The notes under the pieces were generated by a model. The model was not told the origin of the DNA, searched no databases, and saw only the letters and a program-made list of their open reading frames with translations. Shown one piece after another: positions 31,713 through 42,160 of a DNA stretch of 64,000 nucleotides (positions are counted from its first letter, which is position 1; every line of letters starts with the position of its first letter). The position numbers and the translations under genes are program-made. Source of the stretch: Ostrinia nubilalis (Eukaryota > Arthropoda > Insecta > Lepidoptera > Crambidae); the NCBI RefSeq assembly GCF_963855985.1, contig NC_087099.1, positions 13,174,001 through 13,238,000 on the forward strand, in the 5' to 3' direction.

Positions 31713-31921
31713 AGAAACCACTCGTCTTCAAAAAGTCGAGAAATGGGAAACCCATCATAGTTTTGGACGGGTATCGTTACCGCATACATAGGACTGCCAG
31801 TATCAAGACTCGTTGGGTCTGCACTAGTGAATCAAAACGCTGTTCGGCATACCTCTTTACCATCGAAGACAAAATTGTCTCTCACCGACTCAAGCATAAT
31901 CATCCTGAAAACGACAAATAA
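31713..31921 (+). CDS. mod(mdg4): mod(mdg4)-type variable exon V23 (FLYWCH)
   Basis: Acceptor TTTTGTTTTTGCAG ends at 31712; AG then 68 residues and TAA. Finger: LVFKKSRNGKPIIVLDG, YRYRIHRTAS, IKTRWVC, a second Cys in SKRCSAYL, then LKHNHPENDK. No start codon. Branch-like CTAAT sits 23-19 bp before the AG, and TTTGACAAA lies at 31636-31644. GACAAATAAAC gives the overlapping poly(A) signal. Confidence 0.88.
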
Positions 31922-32280
31922 ACACACATTATTTTATTTCATTTCATTTAATTTATTCATTCCAAAAACAAAATACATTGTATAGGAAAATTAATATTAA
32001 TTTAATTGCATGTCACATTTAAAATTATTACCGTTTATTTTTAAATAGGTTAGTATCTAGTGCATGGCTTACTTTGTAATTTGTCAGAAGTATGTATTAT
32101 CCTCCTTTCTCTTTTTGGAAAATAAACATTCATTATTATTCTTTTTTTTAGATTGACCTATAACCCTAACCCCCAAAACCCTCAAAATCAGCGGTTCCAT
32201 TCCGAATCAATTACAAATATTGGATCCTCTTTGACAAAATTTAAGGTAATTTAATCGCAACTAACGTTTTTTTATTGCAG

Positions 32281-32489
32281 AGAGGAAAGCCGTCTTCAAA
32301 ACGTCAAGACGTGGGAATCTCGTTTTAGTTTTCGACGGGTACCGTTACCGCAAACATAGGACGTACAGTGTCAAGACTCGGTGGCTCTGCATTAATGCCA
32401 AAAGTCATTGTGTGGCTTACGTCTTAACCATGAATAATGAAATTGTTGCACACCGAGGAGAGCACAATCATCCTGAAAATGATAAATAA
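32281..32489 (+). CDS. mod(mdg4): mod(mdg4)-type variable exon V24 (FLYWCH)
   Basis: Acceptor GTTTTTTTATTGCAG ends at 32280; AG then 68 residues and TAA. Finger: AVFKTSRRGNLVLVFDG, YRYRKHRTYS, VKTRWLC, a second Cys in KSHCVAYV, then GEHNHPENDK. No start codon. CTAAC 22 bp upstream looks like a branch site. GATAAATAAAT overlaps stop and AATAAA. Confidence 0.88.
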
Positions 32490-32651
32490 ATACATTATCA
32501 TTAATGGGGTAGCAAAAAAAGTGTACGGATGTGCCTACTGTAAGAACCAATGTTGCATGTGTGTCTTATAAGTATTTTATATTAGTTCTTATTTTGTACA
32601 TAATATGTTACTTTTACATAATATGTAGCTAGCACGAGAACGACTGCCGAC

Positions 32652-32880
32652 TAAGGTCCGGTTTTTTGATTCGTAGTTAAAATAACCAGTAGTCAAATTT
32701 GACAGATATCAAATGACAAGTGGTTAAATATGAGGAAAAAATGTTTTTCGAAAAATGGTTAGCTTAACTTTTAGTACATTTTTCAACTATTAGCAATTAG
32801 GTAGGTAATTAATTAATATTTAACCACTAGTAGCAAAATTTAACAAAAAGTCATTTTAACTATGAATCAAAAATTTTGTA
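32652..32880. mobile_element. Palindromic element (TTCGTAGTTAAAATAA ends)
   Basis: GATTCGTAGTTAAAATAACC at the left and the inverse TTTTAACTATGAATCAAAA at the right. A second copy lies at about 63030-63232. Non-coding. Confidence 0.7.
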
Positions 32881-33207
32881 TGCGAAAACATATAATTGGT
32901 GTAAAGCTTTATATTCAGATAGTTAATAAGTCAATTAACACTGTTTGTTTTCCGAATAAAGTAAAATAAAATATAAATAAAATAAAAATAAAACTGGGCC
33001 TTAGTGTATGGCAGATTAGCATTTGGGAAACCATTGTATCTTTTATAATAAATAAAATAAATAAATTAAAAAATATTACAATTATTTTACTGTTATTATG
33101 ACTAACTGTAATCCTTTCAAACCCCTCTAAAATCCGCAGTCCGACCCAAATCTTACATCGCAAATTTTTTAAGATAATTTAATTGCGCTAACGTTTTGTT
33201 TTTGCAG

Positions 33208-33428
33208 ACAGAAAACTCGTCTTCACAAAGTCAACACGTGGGAATCCCGTTTTAGTTTACAAGGGCTACCGGTACTACAAACATACAGGGTGTCTTCTAT
33301 GAGGACTCGTTGGGCATGTAGTCGATCCGATAGTTATTGACTATTGTTCGGCATCCCTCTTTACCGACGAAAAAGAAATTATCGCTCGCCGGGGCGAGCA
33401 TAATCATCCTCAACAAAATAATGATTAA
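33208..33428 (+). pseudogene. FLYWCH exon psi8 (frameshifts and stops)
   Basis: Good acceptor (TTTTGTTTTTGCAG ends at 33207) and start (LVFTKSTRGNPVLVYKGYRYYKH). Then the frame moves: read from the splice it stops at TGA within CTTCTATGAGG, while MRTRWAC lies in another frame and the ASLFT...GEHNHPQQNND end in the first again. A TGA also sits in the middle frame. Two indels at least. Confidence 0.8.
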
Positions 33429-33609
33429 ATATAATTACAAATCTTTCTCTTGTCAAAGAACGATGAGTCATTCTCAGTCGCGTCATTATTAAAAGTTATT
33501 TAAAATAAATAAATAATGAATAAATGCCCCTATGGCAACTACATAAGACCCCACAGTGTTTACCTTGATGTGCCGTCCGTACTTATTACTGTTTTTATTT
33601 AATTTTTAG

Positions 33610-33815
33610 CATCTCAAACTAATTTGAAAATTATAAAAATCAAACTGCCTAAGGCTGGCCGTAACAGGCTAACAGCGTATTACACTTGAAAATTTCGACG
33701 GGTTCATTCAGTTGGAAGAGCAGTCGCCCGGCAAGCGGAAGGTCGTGGGTTCAATTCCCGCCTTAGGCAGTCCGATTTTTTGAAGTTATTAATAATTTTC
33801 AAATTATTACTGTTT
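33610..33815. mobile_element. TIR element with a tRNA-like core
   Basis: Inverted ends ACTGCCTAAGGC / GCCTTAGGCAGT with longer flanking inverse matches (AATTTGAAAATTA). Inside, TTCAGTTGGAAGAGCAG resembles a tRNA A box and GTGGGTTCAATTCCCGC a T-arm with a 5-bp stem. A sister at about 34830-34960 has the same ends and the T-arm only. Ends 15 bp before the V25 acceptor tract. Confidence 0.65.
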
Positions 33816-33832
33816 TGTTTTTTTTTTTTCAG

Positions 33833-34026
33833 AGAATCAACCCACTTTCGTGACATCTATTTATGGAAATCCCAACATAATTTTCATGGGCTACCGGTAC
33901 TACAAACAAAGAGTTTCAGGTTATAAGACACGATGGGCCTGCACTCATATAAAAACTCACTGTTTAGCATCCCTGTTTACCGTCGACAACCAAATTGTCA
34001 GTTTTCGAAGTGTGCATAATCATTAA
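33833..34026 (+). CDS. mod(mdg4): mod(mdg4)-type variable exon V25 (FLYWCH)
   Basis: Acceptor with a long T run (TTTTTTTTTTTTTCAG) ends at 33832; AG then 63 residues and TAA directly after HNH. Finger: TFVTSIYGNPNIIFMG, YRYYKQRVSG, YKTRWAC, a second Cys in KTHCLASL, then SVHNH. No PxNDK tail at all, one of the shortest exons here. No start codon. Confidence 0.86.
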
Positions 34027-34177
34027 ACTACTAATTACAAATGTTTATTATAAGATACACACACATACGCATAACAACCAATTGTATTGCATAAAACCTA
34101 TATATTTTGTATGTATAAGGTATATTTCAATATCATTGTGTTATATTATTTCTTTTTAAAGTTGTGTTGTATTAGAG

Positions 34178-34354
34178 TATGCGCACACCGTTGATTTTTA
34201 GTTGGCCGATAGTTGTGCCCGATTTTAAATTGTATGAAGACTCGGCCAAATCGAATCGGCGTAGCGTGCGCACTCCCATACTTACATGCCCATACTGATC
34301 AACTGCCCGACAAAACTATCGGCCGACGAAAAATCAACGGTGTGCGCCTACTCT
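34178..34354. mobile_element. MITE (GCGCACACCGTTGATT ends), long copy
   Basis: ATGCGCACACCGTTGATTTT at the left, inverse AAAATCAACGGTGTGCGCCT at the right; same family as 17103-17232, with an extra 50 bp inside. Confidence 0.8.
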
Positions 34355-34357
34355 AAA

Positions 34358-35292
34358 TCGATGGCTCCTACGTATACTGGCGTAAGTGAAAAAAGTAAAT
34401 TTTACAGGAGAGCCATTTTAGTGGCCAGAACCATATTTTTGGGTCATATCTTCTGACCTACTAAAACGAATTTAATGAAATTTCACATTTAGCCTTAACA
34501 TGTAATGCTTTTGCTACTGCTGTTATCAATTTTTATATTTTTCTTATATATTTTGAGATTTTACGCATTGCCCTTTTACGTCGGCATATTTCTGTAATTT
34601 CATGTATATTGTTCAACGTAAAGAGACTTAAATGACAACGTAAATATAATATTTTAAGCGATTACTCTCTTTATTTATGCATGTAATTATTTTAATTGTT
34701 ATCATGTGCTATATCAATAATAAATCAGTTAGAAAAAGTCGTTTAATGTACCGTTTTACGTTTTAACGCAAATACGCCCATATACTGTGCTCGAGATTTA
34801 GTTAGGTCTTTTAACATAATGTGTCATATTTTAAAAAAATATAAATAACTTGAAAAAATCGAATTGCCTAAGGCGGGAATTGAACCCACGATGCCTTAGG
34901 CAGTTCGATTTTTTCAAGTTATTTAATATTTTCAAATTAGTTTGAGATGCGACTCTTAACGCTAAAAATTAAATAACTATATAATGTGTCATAATTTATA
35001 AATAAAACAATTTGCTAAATATTTTCATGGCTTTATTTAAGATTTGGATTATAAAAAATATATGTTTATGTAAGCAACTACTCGTATAGATTGACGAATC
35101 GTATGATTGGGCTTTATACGTGGCGTAGTTTTGCACATACGCCTATTTGCCTAAAATTTTATTTTGTATCTAATGGAAAAAAAATTTTTTTTTCTTACTG
35201 ATGTTATAGATTAGAGCAAAGTGAAATCATTGCTTAAATAATTGGAAAAAGGCGTAAGCGGCAGTTTCGCCCTTATACGTAGGAGCCATCGA
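34358..35292. mobile_element. Non-autonomous TIR transposon, ~0.93 kb
   Basis: TCGATGGCTCCTACGTATA at 34358 and its exact inverse ending at 35292. AT-rich interior without an ORF; it hosts the tRNA-like element near 34830-34960. It sits against the MITE at 34178-34354. Confidence 0.75.
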
Positions 35293-35399
35293 AATGTTGT
35301 GTGTAATAATACCTAGGTGGGTACTGAATAAATATTTTTTCTTTTTCTTATGTTTGTTGACCGTTTGGGAAGACGCGTGCCACTCCCAATACAAGTATT

Positions 35400-35753
35400 T
35401 CTAACAAGCGTCCGCCCGCGACTTCGTACGCGTGGATCCCGTTTTACCCCCTTCATCTATCAAACGCGGTTTAGATTTTTTCATACAAATGTTTTTTCCC
35501 GCTAACTCCCGTCCCCGTGGGAATTTTGCAATATCCTGTTGTAACTAAGCTTTAAGTTTACTAAGGTACCTGCATGCCAAATTTCAAGCGTCTAACTTAA
35601 GCGGTTTAGATTTTCCATACAAAAGGATTTTCCCGCTAATTCCTGTTCCCGTGGGAATTCCTAAGTATACTATAACCTGCTCAGGAGTATGAAGAATAAT
35701 TGTACCAAGTTTCGTTAAAATCCGTCAAGTAGTTTTTGTTTCTATAAGGAACA

Positions 35754-35785
<32 letters not shown>

Positions 35786-35800
35786 AAAATTTTACTGATT
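35400..35800 (-). mobile_element. Helitron-like fragment (minus)
   Basis: GCGTCCGCCCGCGACTTCGT...GCGTGGATCCCG is the reverse of the Helitron 3' part; a GACAGACAGACA run near 35760-35785 is its inner repeat. Similar, also reversed, at 47827-48203. Confidence 0.65.
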
Positions 35801-36072
35801 GCATTTTTGGCATCAGTATCGATCACTAATCACCCCCTGATAGTTATTTTGAAAATATATTTCATGTACAGAATTGATCTCTCTACATATTTATTATAAG
35901 TATAGATTACTTACTGAGAAGCCTCGGCACAAAATTGTTATTAAAATTTTTGTTCCTAAACATTTTTTTAAAATAAGTATACATCTTAGGCCCATTCACA
36001 TTAGTTACTTATTTGGAACGAATGGCAAACATGATAATTATTCCAATTTAATAATAGTAGTTTATGTTTCAG

Positions 36073-36326
36073 AGTGGAAGAAACCAGTATTCAAAATTTC
36101 ACGTTACGGTAACCCCATCTTAGTTCTAAACGGATACCGGTACTGCAAAAATAGAATTAATGGATGTAAGACCAGGTGGGTTTGTCCTAATATCAACAAA
36201 CACTGTTGGGCCGTCATCTACACTGTTGATAACAAGATTAACGATCAGAAAGGCTTTCATAATCATCCTCCAAATGACAAGAGGGTGGTGGTAACGCAAG
36301 GACTGAGGGCCACTAGGCCCTCATAA
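36073..36326 (+). CDS. mod(mdg4): mod(mdg4)-type variable exon V26 (FLYWCH)
   Basis: Acceptor TTTATGTTTCAG ends at 36072; AG then 83 residues and TAA. Finger: PVFKISRYGNPILVLNG, YRYCKNRING, CKTRWVC, a second Cys in NKHCWAVI, then GFHNHPPNDK. The tail RVVVTQGLRATRPS runs to the edge of a MITE (36333-36492). The frame is open 200 bases upstream of the acceptor by chance; that part is intron. Confidence 0.88.
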
Positions 36327-36332
36327 ACTCAT

Positions 36333-36492
36333 ACTAATGAGTTTACATCAAACATCACTAGTGAGCGCGTCGAAAAATGACATTAAATGTATGACGGATT
36401 GTATAGCACCCCTAGCGGGAAACGTTCAAAAACTAAAATTTTCATACATTTTTTTAAACGCGCTCACTAGTGAGGACTTTTGATGTAAACTC
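36333..36492. mobile_element. MITE (GAGTTTACATCAAA ends)
   Basis: GAGTTTACATCAAACATC at the left, TTTTGATGTAAACTCACACT at the right; inner GCGCTCACTAGTGA. Related copies at about 42050-42160 and 43397-43550. Confidence 0.75.
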
Positions 36493-38323
36493 ACACTCAG
36501 CCCACAGAATATCAAAGTAACAACAGAAATATAAGATCGCCATTTATAAACTGGTGAAACTTTAACAGAACTTCAAATTATTTTAGAGAAACCGGGCCCT
36601 ATCATTTTCGTTCTTAAAAACGGGTTAGTTGTTATTTAACTCTTTTCTCGAAAAGTAGCACATAAAAATTTACTGTTTTTTAATGATTCATTTATGTTTT
36701 TGTACTCTTTAGACACTAGTTTATAAAAGGTGAACTTATACAGGGTGATTTTTGTATCAGTATCCAAATTTTCAGGATCGACTCAGAATCAGTAACTTAT
36801 TTGATTTACGTAAAGAAAACAAAACTTTTTTCTCCATATTTAATTATTTTCATCCGCTGCGCGCGGTTTCCAAATTGAATCATGTGGAAAATTTGCTTCG
36901 TTCATGGAAAAATACGTACACACAGTTAACTACAAAGCTTAATAGACATAATGGTGAGCGAAAATAAGCAATAACCTTTAAAACTTAAGATATGGGCAGT
37001 GGGCACCCGCGTATTAGACTTTCAATATTTTTTTTGCGAAAAATACCACAATTAAAAATAATTACGATAAAGTTGTATTGTCAAATTGTTCTAAATTGCT
37101 TAAAAAAGTACCCTGTATTAGACGTACCTCGTGTGTGCTGCTTATACCCAACGCTGCTGAAACTGCGCTGTAGTAATTAATTTTCCCTTTAAGAGCGTTT
37201 ACGCCGTTTGGCGCAAAAACAGTACTTTTTCAACCCGTTACAATCATTAACCAGTTACATTACAAATATGTTATAGGCATAAATAATTAGTCAATTTCGT
37301 CGTCTAAATAGTTGAGAAAATATTTCGATTAGTATAGTATTTAAGAATTCTATCAAGATAAGTCCACACAGGTTTTCAAATTTCCACTTTAGCGTCAGTT
37401 TACAAGCTGAAATTTTTATAAAAATACTGTGACAACGATATAACAAACATTTATATCCTATAGCATAGGTCCTTAGGCAAATAGTTAGTTGCGAAATTTC
37501 TTAGATTTAAGCATGTTACAATAAGAAATCACAAATTCAAAGAACATGAAATACCCAAAAATCAAAGTGATTTTTACACCATTATTCTTCTTTAATTCAA
37601 CATACAAATAGCTCAATATAATAAAATAATATCTTCTTTAAAATATTTACTTTGAAACGATATATAATTCATTGTTATTGTTTTGCTATATAAACATTTG
37701 AAAACTATTAAAAAACGTCGCGCGCGAATCATTTCCAATGATGCCCCTTGCTTGAAACGCCGCGCTTCGCGTAAATGCTCTTAAAGTTTGTAAATAATCG
37801 TAAAAAAAATTTTAAATCCCCTAATTGCATCAATTACCAATTTACTTACGTTTAAATTTTATTATTTATTGATTCTGGTAAACGAATTAAAAAATCTGTT
37901 ACTTACCTTTTTCTTAATGTTACCCGATACTATTGTTTCATATTCTGTACCGTGGTTTTGTGGATTTATCCTACTTGTAAAAAAATATTCTTTCAATTAA
38001 AATGTGTCTTTTATACAGGTCGTTTTTTTATTACTCAACTTTGGGTTTTATACGATATTAAAATATGTTTTTGTCAAATTAAGATTTTTCTTTCTTCTTT
38101 AGTATGCTCAGAGCTACTGAATGTACCTACACACAAAATGTCATAAGAATCGGTCAAGCCGTTTCGGGGAAGTTTTGTTACACGAGATTTTAAAAATCTA
38201 TAATGTGTATGTATTTTTATAAAACATGTAATATAATGACTACATTTTTTTTTTGTTTAAGTGATTGTCTAAACATTTTAACAAGAATATCTATATTAAA
38301 TAGTAAACGTTTTTTTGTTCCAG
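36493..38323. other. 1.8-kb AT-rich spacer
   Basis: No FLYWCH exon, RNA gene or clear transposon on either strand. Short ORFs here lack any recognisable motif. It parts V26 from the divergent V27-V29 group. Confidence 0.5.
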
Positions 38324-38526
38324 TGGGCATGCGCCCATTAGTCACCCTGACAACCAGAGGCTCCGAAGTAATACTCCTTGGTGATTATTTATACCACCGC
38401 CATGCGACAACATTAAACGACAAAACTAACTGGTACTGCTCCAAACGACGAACAAAAAAATGTAAAGCGTCAATATCCACGGTTAATGGAGTTATTGTGA
38501 ACCTCAAACCTTTTCATAATCATTAA
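38324..38526 (+). CDS. mod(mdg4): mod(mdg4)-type variable exon V27 (FLYWCH, LGD group)
   Basis: Acceptor TTTTTTTGTTCCAG ends at 38323; TG then 66 residues and TAA right after HNH. Finger: GMRPLVTLTTRGSEVILLGD, YLYHRHATT, DKTNWYC, KKCKASISTVNGVIV, FHNH. LGD takes the place of NGY, and KTNW of KTRW. First of three sisters (V27-V29) that share the GTTCCAG|TG splice edge. A MITE sits directly after the stop codon. Confidence 0.87.
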
Positions 38527-38705
38527 CAGAGTAAATACAAATGAGTAGGTCATCTTCATAGAAACGCCCGAGCGCGGTTTGTATGTGAGCGCGCCAATAC
38601 GTATGCGGCGCGCACGCACACACTGACAAAATTTAGCGTGGATTAGCGGTGAGGTGCGCTCGGTGCGTTTCTATAAAGATGTCCTACTCATTTGTATTTA
38701 CTCTG
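38527..38705. mobile_element. MITE (CAGAGTAAATAC ends) at the V27 stop
   Basis: CAGAGTAAATACAAATGAGT and its near-exact inverse; a 7-bp duplication TCATTAA at 38520-38526 and 38706-38712 includes the stop codon of V27. A second copy at 45433-45618 has the duplication GTACTTA, also 7 bp. Confidence 0.88.
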
Positions 38706-39138
38706 TCATTAATGAGGCCTCTTTGTAACACTCGACATCAAATAAATCGCACCTCTCGCGACAATAACTTCAAAGATTTTCTTCTGACATAATCATATTG
38801 GTGTTATTTGAAAGCCCAATAAATAGTGTTAAAAAAAACACATTTTCATTTTTTTATAAACATTAACAGGTACCATAAATGTAACTTAAAAAACGCATCA
38901 CTTGGGGCGCACCTCTGGGATCAATTAGACCAATTTTTGTGGTTAAACCAAATAACGATCTCACGTGTCCTCTCTAATAGATATATAGCGATTAATCCCA
39001 ATTTAACAGTTTTATAATCAAAAAGTCGCTTTAAGAAGTGACACTGGATCCTTCAAAAGGCACATTTTTGGGGTGAAAACCTTTCCTTTAATGAAATGAA
39101 GTTTAGAACTAGGCTTTCAAATGGTACCTAATAAAATT

Positions 39139-39209
39139 CAAACGTATGCATCCCCACTTCCCACCAAAATAATGGTAATCTTGGTGGGAAGTGGGGATGC
39201 ATACGTTTG
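39139..39209. repeat. Perfect 29-bp hairpin
   Basis: CAAACGTATGCATCCCCACT... at 39139-39167 and its exact inverse at 39181-39209, 13-base loop. No poly(A) or ORF link seen. The rest of 38713-39893 is AT-rich and unassigned. Confidence 0.8.
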
Positions 39210-39893
39210 AAAGTGCTTGTCGCGGGAGGGGCGATTTATTTGACGCCGAGTGTAGTTAATAAGATGTCCATGTTTTTTGTCCATAACACCGTTTCCATGT
39301 TTTTATTATAAGTCTTTAAATAATTTGTTTTTATTATAAAAAAATGGTTCCCTATCCATTAGCATAAAATTATTTGCCATAATATATCTTAGCATAATGT
39401 AATTAATTACGCATAATACAAAATTTTTATTTTGTATGTTAAAAATAAATAATAGGCAGCTTAATGCCACTCACGTCGCACCTTAATCTATTTTTGCATT
39501 GTAATATCCAAGTGAAATCGGTTAATTACGGCAAAATATATTAATTTTATGCGAAAAAAAAATGCCAAAGTAATATTAGTAGTTAAAACATTATGCAAAT
39601 GGAAGGGATCTAAAGGTGAAGGGCATTTGAATTACTGAAAGAAATAAGTAAGCACTTTTTTTTTTTTAAACAATTGGTACCTACTTATATCAAATATCTA
39701 AATAAATCGTGTTTCATAAAATTGAAGCTTTTGTTTTAGAAAAATACCTACTGACAGTTAACGAAATAATAATTATTTTTTGTAATAATAAATAGTTTTT
39801 TTTATAACACAACTTTGAATGGTTTCAACGGTAGTTTAAAAAATTTCAACAAAAATAGCTATAATATAAATTGTATATATTTATTTGTTCCAG

Positions 39894-40108
39894 TGGGCAT
39901 GCGCCCAACCATCACCTTAACGAACAGAGGCTCAGAAGTAATACTCCTTGGTGATCATATTTACCACCGCCATACAAAAACATTCAACGAAAAAACTATC
40001 TGGTATTGCTCCAAACGAAGATCAAAGAAATGTAAAGCGACAATAACTACGATTGATGGAATTATTGTGAAATACCAACCTTTGCATAGTCATAAGGCCT
40101 CTTTGTAA
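39894..40108 (+). CDS. mod(mdg4): mod(mdg4)-type variable exon V28 (FLYWCH, LGD group)
   Basis: Acceptor TTATTTGTTCCAG ends at 39893; TG then 70 residues and TAA. Finger: GMRPTITLTNRGSEVILLGD, HIYHRHTKT, EKTIWYC, KKCKATITTIDGIIV, LHSH (Asn of HNH replaced by Ser). KASL follows. About 80% like V27 by eye. Confidence 0.87.
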
Positions 40109-40170
40109 TGGGCAAGTCAATCTTGTTTAGAGCCATAGCTCGTTTTATTATAAGTACATAATCTATACTT

Positions 40171-40399
40171 CTATACTAATAATATAAATGCGAAAGTAAC
40201 TGTCTGTCTGTCTATCTGTCTTGCTTTCACGCCTAAACCACTAAACCGATTTTGATGTTTAGCATACAGATAGTTTGAGTCCCGAAAAAGGACATAGGAT
40301 AGTTTTTATCCCGGTTTTTGAAACAGGGACGCGTGCGATAAAGTTTTTCTGTGACAGAGAAAATTCTACGCGGGCGAAGCCGCGGGCGGAAAGCTAGTT
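40171..40399 (+). mobile_element. Non-autonomous Helitron
   Basis: Starts at TCTATACTAATAATATAAAT; includes CTGTCTGTCTGTCTATCTGT and CCGATTTTGATG; ends GCCGCGGGCGGAAAGCTAGT. Same family as 14707-14866. Confidence 0.78.
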
Positions 40400-40731
40400 T
40401 AATATAATTTGTTATTAATTATTATAAAAAAATATTAAATTGGTGCCATTTGCATAAAAATTTTCAGCCATAATATATTTTATCTTGGCATAATGTAATT
40501 ACGCATAATGCTAAATTTTTATTTTGCATGTTAAAAATAAATAGGCCAATATAGAGAAAGTTTAGTAATTATTCGGACTGTGAAAAAACCAATAAAATTA
40601 ATTATGAAATAATGTAATGAATAAAATTACTTTGTGGGTGATATACGTGTTTTATTTACGTAGTTTTTTATTACTTAACTTAAGAATTTTTAACCAAAAT
40701 AATATACATTTTGAACGTTTTTTTGTTCCAG

Positions 40732-40934
40732 TGGATATGCACCCAATGTTCACCCAAACAGTCAGAGGTACAGCTTTACTGGTGCTTGGTGATCATACAT
40801 ACAAACGCCATGCAACGTATGCCTCGAAAACCACATGGTATTGCTCTAAACGTAGATCAAGGAACTGTAAAGCGGCAATATACACGATAGATGGAAATAT
40901 TGTTAGTCACAAACCTTTGCATAGTCATTTTTGA
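40732..40934 (+). CDS. mod(mdg4): mod(mdg4)-type variable exon V29 (FLYWCH, LGD group)
   Basis: Acceptor TTTTTTTGTTCCAG ends at 40731; TG then 66 residues and TGA. Finger: DMHPMFTQTVRG, LLVLGDHTYKRHATY, SKTTWYC, RNCKAAIYTIDGNIV, LHSHF. It is the more diverged sister of V27 and V28. Confidence 0.87.
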
Positions 40935-41157
40935 GGCTTCTTTGTATATAAAAACTATAGATCTAGTGTTTAATTCAGTCAGTGCTTGAGGTATGGGAGG
41001 CACGGGAGGGGTGACATTGACATATTATGACGTGACAGAACATACAAATCTGAATGAAGCACATTTGAATTTTGAAGTCTCGCGGACGTTTGACATCACA
41101 AGATCACCACACTATTCCATCTACTGACTGAGTTTTAAAGCGCTAGACCGTATAGAA

Positions 41158-41369
41158 AAGAATGAGGGCTATCGTTTTTATACTTAACAGTTGGCACCCC
41201 TGGCGATTGACAGGACCTTACTCTACAGTGGCGCCATCTTGATGAGTGCAAATGCGATAGTCCTCCTACCACTTTAGCGCTCACAAGTTGGCGCCACTGT
41301 CTTCGCGACTAGCACCTTACTCTACAGTGGCGCCAACTGGTGAGCGCTAAAACGATAGCCCTCATTAGG
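41158..41369. mobile_element. TIR element (ATGAGGGCTATCGTTTT ends)
   Basis: ATGAGGGCTATCGTTTTTAT at the left, AAAACGATAGCCCTCAT at the right; the inner motif TACTCTACAGTGGCGCCA occurs twice. Just before it, 40990-41100 resembles 43680-43770 (GGCACGGGAGGGGTGACATT). Confidence 0.72.
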
Positions 41370-41788
41370 TAGGTACTTACTTATCTTTTTTAAGACAATA
41401 GGTAGTATTTTAATACACCTTAAGTAAATTATTTTTCTAAAACTATTGTTTCAGAAAAATATTAACATGTTATCGAAAGAAAGATTTATATTTTTGCCTC
41501 TTGTTTATTGTTATAATAATTGTATTCTTTTCTTAATGGGATGGATAGAGTTTAGTAATTATCTGGTTTATGGAAAAAGTAATAAAATGTTTTTTATATT
41601 ACTTGATAAATAAATAAATAATCTTTCTGTATTTTTATTTTTTCTGCAATAAATTAAAGTAGTTTTCCATTTAGTCATATAAATTGGTCCGAGGTTGTAT
41701 CAGGTTTGAACAGTCCTGTAAGTATAAAAAACTGTATAATATAATTTTATTTTTGACCAAATTAATTCGTTTGTGCATTTATTTACAG

Positions 41789-41988
41789 CATTGGAACCAA
41801 TTTTCCTAAATTCGCCGATGGGGAATCTGATCTTAATTCTTGATGGGATCCGACACTACAAACACAAAACTATGGGCCTGAAAACTAGGTGGTACTGCTC
41901 CCATCACAAAAATAAATGTCGGGTTGTACTGTATACTATAGGCAACGTGCTAGTTAGCCGCAAAGGCGATCATAACCATTATCCCTAG
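41789..41988 (+). CDS. mod(mdg4): mod(mdg4)-type variable exon V30 (FLYWCH)
   Basis: Acceptor CATTTATTTACAG ends at 41788; CA then 65 residues and TAG. Finger: PIFLNSPMGNLILILDG, IRHYKHKTMG, LKTRWYC, KNKCRVVLYTIGNVLV, GDHNHYP. The usual GYRY is GIRHY here, so an aromatic core residue is replaced. No close sister. Confidence 0.86.
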
Positions 41989-42049
41989 CCAAACTTTTAA
42001 AGATTGGTCTCCACTTGGGCCTCCCGAGCACTAAGCAGCCTGGGTGCCT

Positions 42050-42160
42050 AATGTGAGTTTACGTCAAACGCATTCGATGTCGAATGTTTGACGGATTGTA
42101 TAGCGCCCCTAGCGGAAACGTTCAAGAACTAAAATTTTCATACATTTTTTGAACGCGCTC
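42050..42160. mobile_element. Partial MITE (GAGTTTACGTCAAA end)
   Basis: Left end GTGAGTTTACGTCAAACGC and inner GACGGATTGTATAGCGCCCC, as in 36333-36492. Downstream, 42170-42300 is the reverse of the repeat at 15322-15470; 42430-42490 has a CGCGCACTAGGC / GCCTAGTGCGCG dyad. Confidence 0.65.

Noticed and set aside
33700..33775. Possible tRNA gene
   Set aside because: Only the T-arm and a weak A box fit. The anticodon stem has a mismatch, and the would-be acceptor stem is the end of an inverted-repeat element.
35874..36072. 66-residue upstream extension of the V26 frame
   Set aside because: It is hydrophobic, unlike any other exon, and lies before a clear TTTATGTTTCAG acceptor; chance open intron.
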